Source of the DNA: JANLSO01 sp031362405
Lineage (GTDB): Bacteria > Actinomycetota > Thermoleophilia > Miltoncostaeales > Miltoncostaeaceae
Length of the DNA stretch: 38,402 bases
Direction of reading: 5' to 3'
NCBI GenBank assembly: GCA_031362405.1
Contig: JANLSO010000118.1
Span: forward strand, 1-38,402
The notes under the pieces: generated by a model
Database searches by the model: none
What the model was told of the DNA's origin: nothing
Seen by the model: the letters and a program-made list of their open reading frames with translations, nothing else
Made by a program: the position numbers and the translations under genes
Shown: one piece after another, positions 24,592 to 32,001 of the stretch
How the letters are laid out: every line of letters begins with the position of its first letter
Position numbering within the stretch: position 1 is the stretch's first letter

Positions 24592-25428
24592 GTGGACCGG
24601 GAAATCACACTTCGCGAGTACGGCCGGGTGCTGTGGAGCGGCCGCTGGCTGATCCTCGCGTGCGCCCTGGCGGCCGTCGTCGTCGGCCTTCTGGTCACGG
24701 TGGCTCGCCCGGTGACGTACACGGCCACCGCGCGGGTTTTCCTGGGTCAGCCGACGACTCCGTCGGGCATTCCCGTTTCAACGCCGGCCACGAACCCGGT
24801 GACAGCACCTGGAGTTCTCGAGAGTGATCAGCTCGTGCGAAAGACGGCCGAAGCGCTGGGGCTCAAGGCGAGCCGCGTCCGCGATGCGGTGACGCTCACG
24901 GTGCCCCGGACCCCCGGTTCGTCGGGTAACCAGCCGACGGTCGCCACGATCACGGCAACGGTCAGCATGAGGAAGGACGCCGTCAACATCGCCAACGGCT
25001 ACGCCGCCGAGGTTCTGGCGGCGGCCAACAGCAACTACACCGGCATCGCCGCGGTCTACCAGCGACGCGTCGACCGCCTGACAGGGCAGGTCGCCACGCT
25101 CGACAAACAGCGCCAGAACTACGATCGCCAACTGCTCGCCGCCGGCGGGAGCGCCCGGGAAACCTCTCTGGCATCGGTGCTGTTCTCGACAACACAGTTG
25201 CTGATCGAAGCGCAGAACGATCTCGACGACAACGAGGTCTTCCGCGACAAGGCAAAGGCGATCGAGGCCCCCTACCTGATCAGCGAAGCTGAGCGGGCGG
25301 CCTCCTCCGGCTCGGGCCCGAAGCGCCTCCAGACGGTCCTGCTTGCGCTCCTGCTCGGCCTGCTCATCGGGGCGCTTGCCACCTTCGTCTGGCGCGGAAG
25401 CCCAGCCGGGAGGGCCAGTGCCGCATAG
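24592..25428 (+). CDS. Chain-length determinant protein (Wzz/GumC-like)
   Basis: A 278-residue inner-membrane protein with a Wzz topology: a short cytoplasmic start (EITLREYGRVLWSGRW), one helix (LILACALAAVVVGLLVTVA, about residues 19-37), an extracytoplasmic domain rich in coiled coil (RRVDRLTGQVATLDKQRQNY, about 158-178), and a second helix (LQTVLLALLLGLLIGALATF, about 246-265). Such proteins set polymer length by contacting the Wzy polymerase. It lacks a tyrosine kinase domain and no separate kinase is present, which is a frequent state in actinobacteria. The first gene after the TAGAGT box. Its 3' end overlaps the next gene's start. Confidence 0.85.
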   Translation: MDREITLREYGRVLWSGRWLILACALAAVVVGLLVTVARPVTYTATARVFLGQPTTPSGIPVSTPATNPVTAPGVLESDQLVRKTAEALGLKASRVRDAVTLTVPRTPGSSGNQPTVATITATVSMRKDAVNIANGYAAEVLAAANSNYTGIAAVYQRRVDRLTGQVATLDKQRQNYDRQLLAAGGSARETSLASVLFSTTQLLIEAQNDLDDNEVFRDKAKAIEAPYLISEAERAASSGSGPKRLQTVLLALLLGLLIGALATFVWRGSPAGRASAA

Positions 25429-26827
25429 GCCGGCACGGATCGTCGTCACCACGGTGACGGTCGGGCTGGCGTTCACGCTCGCGGCCTGCAGTGGCGGCTC
25501 CGACAGCGCCAAGAACACCGACACGACCTCCTCCGCGCCCGCGCCGTCCGGGGAGATTACCCTGAAGGTCGTTGACGGCGACACCGGAAGCCCGGTCTCC
25601 ACCGCCACGGTGAAGGCTGTTGGCACGGGCACGGCAGTCCCGCTGAAAGCCGACGCCGACGGCACGGCCGCCGCGCCAAAGGGCACCGTGCGGATCCGGG
25701 CGACGGCGCCGGGCTACTCCCTCGGGACCGCCAGGATCGTGGGCAGCCCGACGACGGTGCGCATCTATAACCAGAGCACCCAAAGCCCGCAGTACGGCGG
25801 CGGCCCCGCGCGCACGCGGTACGTGCCGGCCGTGACGGTCGGCGCCCCGAAGGGCAAACCGGCATGGACCTTTGACGCCAAACGGCTGATCGAGTTCCCG
25901 CCGTCGATCAGCAACGGGGTCGCCGTCGTCGGCACCAACGCGGGACGCGTCTACGGTCTCGATGCCGCGACCGGTGCGCTGCGCTGGACGCGCAAGACCA
26001 GGAGCTACATCGCCGCCACCCCCGCCATCGCCGGCCGACGGGCGTACGTCGCCTCGATGGACGGGACGCTCACGGCGTTCTCCGCCGCCAGTGGGCGACG
26101 GATCTTCCAGTTCTCCACCGCCGGCTCACCGATCGAGAGTTCGCCGCTGGTCGTCGACGACGCGGCGTACTTCGGCACATGGAGCGGTGGCCTCTACGCG
26201 CTGAACCTGCGCACCGGAAAACAGCGCTGGCGTTTCCAGGCCGCGGACGACATCAAGGGCTCGGCCGCCCAGTCGGGCAACAACATCGTGGTCGGTGACT
26301 ACTCGGGCAACGTCTATGCCCTGAACGCGAAGAACGGCGCTCAGGTGTGGCGCTACTCGGGTGGAGTCAAGTTCTACGGAGGTCCGGGAATCAGCGACGG
26401 CAAGGCCGTGATCGGTGACGTTGGTGGCTCTGTGATCTGTCTCGACGTCGCAACCGGTCGTGAGTTGTGGAGGCACTCGACGGGCGGCGCCTACGTGTAC
26501 TCGAGCCCGGCGATCGCCGATGGGACGGTGTTCATCGGTTCGTACAGCGGCACTTTCCAGGCCCTCGACCTCAGCTCGGGTGCGGTGAAGTGGTCGTTCA
26601 ACGCCGGTGGCCGCATTTCCGGATCCGCCACGGTGGTTGGCGATCTCGTCTACACCTCGGTGCTTGCACGCAAGGGTGAGCCCAAGCACACCTTCGGGCT
26701 CGACGTGAAGACCGGCGCGGTGCGATTCCAGAGCGACGACGGGCGTTACTCGCCGGCGGTCGGCGCGGGCGACACCCTGTACCTGGTGGGCACGCGCACC
26801 CTCTACGCGTTTCCCGCCCCGCGGTAG
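25418..26827 (+). CDS. Lipoprotein with Ig-like domain and PQQ-type beta-propeller
   Basis: A 469-residue exported lipoprotein. The signal ends in the lipobox LAAC with Cys24 as the lipid-attachment residue, followed by a Ser/Thr/Ala-rich linker and a carboxypeptidase-regulatory Ig-like domain (GEITLKVVDGDTGSPVSTAT). The rest (about 150-469) is an eight-blade-like PQQ propeller: NAGRVYGLDAATGALRWT, ASMDGTLTAFSAASGRRIF, WSGGLYALNLRTGKQRW, YSGNVYALNAKNGAQVW, VGGSVICLDVATGRELW, YSGTFQALDLSSGAVKW. These repeats are the BamB/dehydrogenase type, but no dehydrogenase residues are evident, so a scaffold role in surface assembly is inferred. GTG 25418 has GGGAGGG upstream. The gene at 27016 is a paralogue. 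Confidence 0.82.
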   Translation: MPHRPARIVVTTVTVGLAFTLAACSGGSDSAKNTDTTSSAPAPSGEITLKVVDGDTGSPVSTATVKAVGTGTAVPLKADADGTAAAPKGTVRIRATAPGYSLGTARIVGSPTTVRIYNQSTQSPQYGGGPARTRYVPAVTVGAPKGKPAWTFDAKRLIEFPPSISNGVAVVGTNAGRVYGLDAATGALRWTRKTRSYIAATPAIAGRRAYVASMDGTLTAFSAASGRRIFQFSTAGSPIESSPLVVDDAAYFGTWSGGLYALNLRTGKQRWRFQAADDIKGSAAQSGNNIVVGDYSGNVYALNAKNGAQVWRYSGGVKFYGGPGISDGKAVIGDVGGSVICLDVATGRELWRHSTGGAYVYSSPAIADGTVFIGSYSGTFQALDLSSGAVKWSFNAGGRISGSATVVGDLVYTSVLARKGEPKHTFGLDVKTGAVRFQSDDGRYSPAVGAGDTLYLVGTRTLYAFPAPR

Positions 26828-26843
26828 ACGCGGCACCCGGCTC

Positions 26844-27019
26844 GTGACGGAATGCGCCGTCGGAGATCGGGTCCGGTTGGTGGTACTCGGGGATGGGTTC
26901 TTTACCGACATGGATGACGACGTCATCGCGCGGAGCTCGTGTTCGTGAGGTCGCGCGACCGATACCTTCCGCACACGATCCGGATCGACCCGAACAGGCT
27001 CGCGAGGGTCGCAACGTGA
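26844..27019 (+). pseudogene. Small gene of about 58 residues, probably frameshifted
   Basis: Two short pieces with normal coding third-position GC lie in different frames. From GTG 26844: MTECAVGDRVRLVVLGDG then FFTDMDDDVIA, ending at TGA 26946. From about 26933: ELVFVRSRDRYLPHTIRI then DPNRLARVAT, ending at TGA 27017-27019. One extra base near 26930 would join them. The second stop overlaps the GTG of the next gene in the GTGA manner used throughout this cluster, which strongly supports the second piece having been translated. I recognise no family. It may be a decayed gene or a sequencing error. Confidence 0.45.
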
Positions 27020-28287
27020 TCTTCTCCCGCGGCCGGGTCGTCGCCGGCGTTGCCGCGGTGATCGTGGGTCTCGGTGGTGTCGTCGGGCTGGGCCTGGTGC
27101 GCGGATGGTTCGACGAGGGGAGCCGCGAAGGCAGCACCCAAGGTTTCGATCCCACGGCCGAACCACGCACACCCGCCAATCTCAGTACCTGGCCCGAATA
27201 CGGGCTCAACAGCCAACGCACCCGTGCGAACACCACCCTCGCGAACCTACGGCCACCGTTTCGTGAGGCCTGGACGTTCGACGCCGGATCACTCGTGGAG
27301 TTCCCACCGGTCATCGGACGCGGGCGGATCGTCCTCGGCACCAACGCGGGGCGCGCCATCGGCCTCGATCAGCGCACCGGCCGTCGCGTCTGGTCGCGGC
27401 GGCTTGTCGGGCAGGTCGCCTCATCGCCGGCCCTTGCGGGCGAGGTTGCACTTTTCACCACCACCCGCGGCCGCCTCATCGCGTTGGACATCCGCACCGG
27501 AGCACCCCGCGGAAGCTTCGACCTCGGAGCACCGAGCGAAAGCTCTCCGCTGGTCGTCGACGACTCGGTCTATGTCGGAACTCTCGACGGCCGCGTCCTG
27601 CGCATCTCCCTCGGTACAGAGTGCATAACCGGTGCCAGACACCGTTTATGCGCCCGGGTCATCTGGACCGCGCGCGCCGGGGGTGCCGTTAAAGCGAGCC
27701 TGGCGGCTGATGGCGACCGGGTGATCGTCGGAGACTACGCCGGAAAGGTCACGGCGTTCGCTCGCGGCGACGGGCGCGTCGTGTGGCAGACGACCTCACC
27801 GGGGCCGCGCCTACGCGGAGCAGGCCGCTTCTACGCCGGCCCGAGCATCGCGTACGGACGGGTCTATCTCGGCAACGTCAACGGGTTCATGCTCGCGCTC
27901 GAAGCTGCTACCGGCCGCGTCGCATGGGTCCGAGTGACCGACGATTTCATCTATTCCAGCGCCGCGGTCGCGAACCAAACCGTCTACGTCGGAAGCTACG
28001 ACCAGCACCTGTACGCGCTGGATGCCGTGACCGGCCGAGTCACGTGGAGATTCGATGCGGGGGAACGGATCTCCGGATCACCGTCGGTGATCGGTGATCT
28101 GGTGTGGTTCTCGACGCTGGCCCGTGAATCCCGGGATGGCGTGACCATCGCGCTCGACACGCGTACCGGCCGCGAGGTCACGCGAATCCGCGACGGACGC
28201 TACACCCCCGCCGTCGCGGTCACGGATCTGCTCGTGGTCACGGGCGTGCGCACCCTCTACGGGCTCGAAGCGAAGGCCGCCCCGTGA
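27016..28287 (+). CDS. Membrane-anchored PQQ-type beta-propeller protein carrying an inserted palindrome
   Basis: A 423-residue paralogue of the propeller lipoprotein at 25418, without its Ig-like domain and with a membrane helix (VVAGVAAVIVGLGGVVGLGLV, about residues 8-28) instead of a lipobox. Blades include GTNAGRAIGLDQRTGRRVW, TTRGRLIALDIRTGAPRG, TLDGRVLRISLG, YAGKVTAFARGDGRVVW, NGFMLALEAATGRVAW and YDQHLYALDAVTGRVTW. Compared with the paralogue there is an 11-residue extra segment, CITGARHRLCA, exactly where palindrome D lies. The reading frame is kept. GTG 27016 follows GAGGG by 7 bases and overlaps the small frameshifted gene. The 3' end overlaps murJ. A role in building or holding the surface polymer is inferred from context. 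Confidence 0.8.
   Translation: MIFSRGRVVAGVAAVIVGLGGVVGLGLVRGWFDEGSREGSTQGFDPTAEPRTPANLSTWPEYGLNSQRTRANTTLANLRPPFREAWTFDAGSLVEFPPVIGRGRIVLGTNAGRAIGLDQRTGRRVWSRRLVGQVASSPALAGEVALFTTTRGRLIALDIRTGAPRGSFDLGAPSESSPLVVDDSVYVGTLDGRVLRISLGTECITGARHRLCARVIWTARAGGAVKASLAADGDRVIVGDYAGKVTAFARGDGRVVWQTTSPGPRLRGAGRFYAGPSIAYGRVYLGNVNGFMLALEAATGRVAWVRVTDDFIYSSAAVANQTVYVGSYDQHLYALDAVTGRVTWRFDAGERISGSPSVIGDLVWFSTLARESRDGVTIALDTRTGREVTRIRDGRYTPAVAVTDLLVVTGVRTLYGLEAKAAP
27621..27653. repeat. Palindrome D: same core, inserted in frame inside a gene
   Basis: Bases 27621-27636 pair with 27638-27653 around an A, with 13 Watson-Crick pairs, one G-U pair and two mismatches. The core is GGTGCC-A-GACACC. Its span of 33 bases equals the 11 extra residues of this propeller relative to its neighbour paralogue, so it reads as a recent insertion that kept the frame. 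Confidence 0.72.
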
Positions 28288-29834
28288 GTGTCGCTCGGCT
28301 CGCCCGTGCGGCAACCCTGGTCGCCCTCTTTGGCATCATCTCGAGGTTCCTCGGCTTCGCGCGCGAGATTGTCCTTGCAAGCGTTTACGGGACCACCGGC
28401 CTGACCGATGCGTTCGTCAGCGCACTGTTCGTCGTCAACGCAATCGCGGCGATCCTGCTCTACACGCTCGTGACCCTGGTGATCCCCGTGTTCAGCGAGG
28501 AACGTGAGCGCGCCGGCGAGGCGAGCGCGTGGCGGCTGGTGGCCACGATTGCCGGCTGGGCCGGGGTCGTGCTGATCGGGCTTTCCGCCTTCGCTGCCGT
28601 GTTTCCCGAGGCCCTCGCCGCGCCATTCCAGTTCGATGCGGACCGGGCGGCAACAGCAGAGATGCTGATCCGCATCATGGCCCCGGCGCTGGCCCTGCAG
28701 GGCTTCTCGGCGATCTTTACGGCCCTCCTGCAGGTCCACGGGCATTTCGGTGTTCCCGCCGCTGTGGGGGTGGCGTTCAACCTCGGGATCATCATCGGGG
28801 TCGTCATCGGGCAGGGCTCGATCGGCATCGAGGCCGCCGGGTGGGGCGTATCGGTCGGCGCGCTGTTTCAGGTGCTACTCCAGCTTCCCCAGTTCACGCA
28901 GCTCGTCCGCGGCCAGCGGATCCGTCCATCGCTGCAGCACCCCCGGCTCGGGACGGTTGGGGCTCTGGCGCTGCCCGTGATGGGCGCGTCGATGTTGCAG
29001 CAGGTCAACAACTTCACCGACAAGCTGTTCGCCGGAACCCTCGACCCCGGACGGGTTGCCGCGCTCAACTTCGCGAACAGCCTCGGCTCGGCTCCGCGCA
29101 CCGCGCTGCTGATACCGCTGATGGTTCCCCTCTTTCCCCTGGTGGCGGGCCTCGTCGCCGAGAAGCGTGACGCCGACGCCCTGTCGGCCGTACACCGGGT
29201 CGCGGGGCTCCTTGGACTCGTCGCAGTTCCGGTCACGCTGTTCGTCGCCCTCTACAGTCGGGAGATCGCGCAGCTGGCCTACGGGCGCAACAGATGCGAC
29301 GCGGAGTGCGTGAGACTCATCGGGGGGCCGCTCACCTGGTACGGCGTGGCGATCTGGGCGAACTTCATGGGGGTGTTCCTCAACCGAACCCTGTCGGCGG
29401 CCAACCAGCAACGCCGGATTCTGCTGGCGACGATCGTGACGGTCGTCGTGACGATCGCGCTCGATATCGCCCTGCTCGGGCCGATGGGCCATGCCGGCCT
29501 CGCGCTCGCCTCCGCCATCGCGGTGTACCTGAACGTCGGTCAGTACCTCATCTACCTGCGCCGCCGGTTTCCCACTCTCGGGGTGCGAACGCTCGCTCAA
29601 CGCCAGCTGCGACTCGCGGCATGCGGCGCGGTCGCCGTCCTCGCGATTCTCGGCGCCGATCAGTTCTTGCCCACCGACAACCAGGCCTCCTGGCACCTTG
29701 CCGAATTCCTTCTCATCAAGGCCGCCATCGGCGCCGCGGTCTATCTCGCCGCGATTCGCCTCGTCGCGCCCCGAGAGCTCGCGGAAGCCCGAAACGCCCT
29801 CGGGGCGTTGGTCCGGCGGCGGCGGCCCGCATGA
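28284..29834 (+). CDS. murJ: MurJ/MviN-type lipid II flippase
   Basis: A 516-residue polytopic protein of the MOP exporter superfamily with about 14 membrane segments. SRFLGFAREIVLASVYGTT, GLTDAFVSALFVVNAIAAIL, GALALPVMGASMLQQVNNFTDK and RTALLIPLMVPLFPLVAGLV match MurJ, which moves lipid II across the membrane for peptidoglycan synthesis; the conserved arginine in the first helix and the charged residues in the third segment area are present. In this setting it might instead move the lipid-linked repeat unit, taking the place of a Wzx flippase, which is otherwise missing from the window. GTG 28284 overlaps the propeller stop and the 3' end overlaps the GT-C gene. Confidence 0.83.
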   Translation: MSVARLARAATLVALFGIISRFLGFAREIVLASVYGTTGLTDAFVSALFVVNAIAAILLYTLVTLVIPVFSEERERAGEASAWRLVATIAGWAGVVLIGLSAFAAVFPEALAAPFQFDADRAATAEMLIRIMAPALALQGFSAIFTALLQVHGHFGVPAAVGVAFNLGIIIGVVIGQGSIGIEAAGWGVSVGALFQVLLQLPQFTQLVRGQRIRPSLQHPRLGTVGALALPVMGASMLQQVNNFTDKLFAGTLDPGRVAALNFANSLGSAPRTALLIPLMVPLFPLVAGLVAEKRDADALSAVHRVAGLLGLVAVPVTLFVALYSREIAQLAYGRNRCDAECVRLIGGPLTWYGVAIWANFMGVFLNRTLSAANQQRRILLATIVTVVVTIALDIALLGPMGHAGLALASAIAVYLNVGQYLIYLRRRFPTLGVRTLAQRQLRLAACGAVAVLAILGADQFLPTDNQASWHLAEFLLIKAAIGAAVYLAAIRLVAPRELAEARNALGALVRRRRPA

Positions 29835-31312
29835 GGCGGGTAGCCTTGCCGAGCCCGTGGGTCGGCTGCGCAGGGCTCGTTCTTGGCGGCCTGACGCTGA
29901 GACTCTGGGCCTTCGGCGGCGTGTCGTTTGCCTACGGATCCGACGATGCCCGCTACGTCCTGGTCGCCCAGAACCTCGCTCACGGCTACCTGCCCTCGGG
30001 CGAGAGCGAGTGGTTTGGCGCACGGGCCGCGTTCCTGTGGCCGGTCGCTCTGTGTTTTCGCGTATTCGGGGCGAGTGACTTTGCGGCCGTCGCCTGGCCG
30101 TTGGTGATGTCGCTGGTCGCCGTCGTGGTGGCGTACCTGATCGGCCGCGAGCTCGCTCCGACTCCCATCGTGGGGTTCATCGCCGCGGGGCTGGTCGCCG
30201 CCGCTCCACTCGAGGCGCTGATGGCCACACGCTTGCGCCCCGATGCCGTGATGCCCGCCCTGGTTGGCTTTGCCGTCTGGGCGGCTCTGCGCGCGTCGCG
30301 CGCATCGAGCCGCCAGATACTCGGGTGGGCACTTGGCGCCGGCCTGCTGCTTGGGCTCGGCTGGGCGGCGCGCGAGAGCGCGCTCGTCATGGCGCCGATC
30401 GTGATCTACGCCGGGTGGCGAGCCGGGTGGCGGGCCATCGGCGTCGGAGCGCTCGGGGCCCTGGCGGTACCCGCGGCCCTTGCGGCGACGTGGCGGGTCT
30501 TCGGACGAGATGCCCTCGAGCCGTTGACCGCAACCGCGGGAGCGTCGCAGCTGCAGACCCCATGGAGCCGCTGGTCATGGGATTCCAGCTACGCCCACTA
30601 CCTGCTCGACGGCGCCTTGCAACCGACGCGGCTGGTCTTCCTGCTGGTGCCGGTGCTGCTCGTCGCCATCGCGATCGTCGCGCGTCATCGCCCGCCGAAC
30701 GCCCTGTTCATTGGAGCATGGCTCGCGTGGGCGGCGTTCTACCTTGAAATCGGCACGCTGCCCAACCTCGGTAAGTCACCCCGGTTCCTCACGCTCTGTT
30801 CGATTCCCGCCGCCCTGTTGGTCGCGCTGGCCGCCGCCCGCATGTCGCCGTGGCTCGGTGCTGCACTCGTCGCCGCCGTCGCCGTGATCGCCGTTGCCGC
30901 CCTGCGCCCGTTGCCCATCGCCGAGGCCCGCGACGATGACGTTGTGCTTCTCAACCGCGTGGTCGCCAGAATGCGCACGTTGCCCCCGGCTCCCGTGATC
31001 AGCCCGAACTACGTCTGGTGGGGCAAGCTGAACGCGTACCTGTCGACCTCTCGCCTGGCGGTTCCGCGTGTTCGTGATCCCCAGTTCCTCGATGCGCGGG
31101 AGCGTCGCGGCCTTCGCCGCCTCGAGCCGCTGCCGCAGATCGCCGACTACCGGGGCGGCTACGTGGTGACCGGGCCGAGCACGAAGCGGCGCGGATGGCC
31201 GACCAACTGGGGCATCGCGCGTCGACAGTTCTCACGCCAGATCCCGTGGTCGCAGCTCGTGGTCGTGGCACGTGTGGACGACGCGGTGATCTACCGGTGG
31301 CCCGCCGGGTGA
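29831..31312 (+). CDS. GT-C fold membrane glycosyltransferase (ArnT/PMT-like)
   Basis: A 493-residue protein with about 11 membrane helices. The first external loop has FAYGSDDARYVLVAQNLAHG (about residues 33-52), with the acidic pair that coordinates the lipid-phosphate sugar in GT39/GT83 enzymes; SGESEWFGARAAFLWPVAL and ATRLRPDAVMPALVGF (about 136-151) continue the family pattern. Such enzymes use polyprenyl-phosphate sugars to decorate a glycan or protein outside the membrane. The C-terminal 110 residues form a soluble domain (NYVWWGKLNAYLSTSRLAVP). It is coupled to murJ and to the GT2 gene that follows, which could make its polyprenyl-linked donor. Confidence 0.75.
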   Translation: MRRVALPSPWVGCAGLVLGGLTLRLWAFGGVSFAYGSDDARYVLVAQNLAHGYLPSGESEWFGARAAFLWPVALCFRVFGASDFAAVAWPLVMSLVAVVVAYLIGRELAPTPIVGFIAAGLVAAAPLEALMATRLRPDAVMPALVGFAVWAALRASRASSRQILGWALGAGLLLGLGWAARESALVMAPIVIYAGWRAGWRAIGVGALGALAVPAALAATWRVFGRDALEPLTATAGASQLQTPWSRWSWDSSYAHYLLDGALQPTRLVFLLVPVLLVAIAIVARHRPPNALFIGAWLAWAAFYLEIGTLPNLGKSPRFLTLCSIPAALLVALAAARMSPWLGAALVAAVAVIAVAALRPLPIAEARDDDVVLLNRVVARMRTLPPAPVISPNYVWWGKLNAYLSTSRLAVPRVRDPQFLDARERRGLRRLEPLPQIADYRGGYVVTGPSTKRRGWPTNWGIARRQFSRQIPWSQLVVVARVDDAVIYRWPAG

Positions 31313-32001
31313 GGTTGGTGGTCGTCATTCCGGCGCGCGACGAGCAGACGACCGTCGGTGCCGTGGTGCGTGAGGTTCGCGCGGCCCTGCCCGACGCGCC
31401 GGTCGTCGTGGTCGATGATGCCTCGCGCGACGACACCGCGGCCCGTGCCGAGCAGGCCGGGGCGCAGGTCACCCGGCTCGTCCGCCACCACGGCTACTCG
31501 GGCGCATTGATCGCGGGCTACCGGGCCGCGCTGCTCATGCGGCCGACGGCGATCGCCCAGCTCGACGCCGACGGCCAGCACGACCCGGCCGATCTGCCTC
31601 GCCTCGTGGCCGCCGGCACCGACCTCGACCTGGTGATCGGCTCCCGTTTTCTCGCCGCCGGCTCGTACCGGGTGCCGCCCGCACGCCGGGCGGCGATCCA
31701 GGCGTGCCGGTGGATGGGCACCCTCGCCGGGGGCCCCGACCTCACCGACCCGACATCCGGTTTTCGGGTTCTCCGCGCACAGATTGCCGCAGATCTCGTG
31801 GCCGCCGGGTTTCCCCGAGGGCTGACCGAGACAAGCCTGCTGGTCGAGCTGGTCCGCAGGGGTGCCCGCGTCGGCGAGGTCCCCGTGCACATGCGCGCCT
31901 CACGAGGGCGGTCGATGCACGACGGCCTGGCCGGCGGGGTGCGGTTCATCCGGATCTCCTTGGCCATGGCCGAGCTGGCAGCACGCAGTGCCTCCCGTTA
32001 G
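31309..32001 (+). CDS. GT2 glycosyltransferase, polyprenyl-phosphate sugar synthase-like
   Basis: A 230-residue GT-A enzyme. RLVVVIPARDEQTTVGAVV opens it, VVVVDDASRDDTAARAEQAG and QLDADGQHDPADLPRLVAAG supply the aspartates for metal and nucleotide-sugar binding, and GSRFLAAGSYRVPPARR with LTDPTSGFRVLRAQI is the dolichyl-phosphate mannose/glucose synthase pattern. No C-terminal membrane helices are seen, so this is the soluble type. It would make a polyprenyl-phosphate sugar for the GT-C gene immediately upstream. GTG 31309 overlaps that gene's stop (GTGA). The 3' end overlaps the ABC ATPase start by 14 bases. Confidence 0.82.
   Translation: MRLVVVIPARDEQTTVGAVVREVRAALPDAPVVVVDDASRDDTAARAEQAGAQVTRLVRHHGYSGALIAGYRAALLMRPTAIAQLDADGQHDPADLPRLVAAGTDLDLVIGSRFLAAGSYRVPPARRAAIQACRWMGTLAGGPDLTDPTSGFRVLRAQIAADLVAAGFPRGLTETSLLVELVRRGARVGEVPVHMRASRGRSMHDGLAGGVRFIRISLAMAELAARSASR

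Noticed and set aside
26598..27359. A 253-codon minus-strand open frame covering the end of one propeller gene and the start of the next.
   Set aside because: Its sequence is Arg/Pro/Thr-rich with no hydrophobic or family pattern, as expected for antisense of GC-rich genes.
29838..29860. GGGTAGCCTTGCCG followed by a GTG resembles the promoter at 4021.
   Set aside because: The GTG is out of frame with the GT-C gene, which already has an ATG overlapping the murJ stop; the match sits inside codons and is probably chance.
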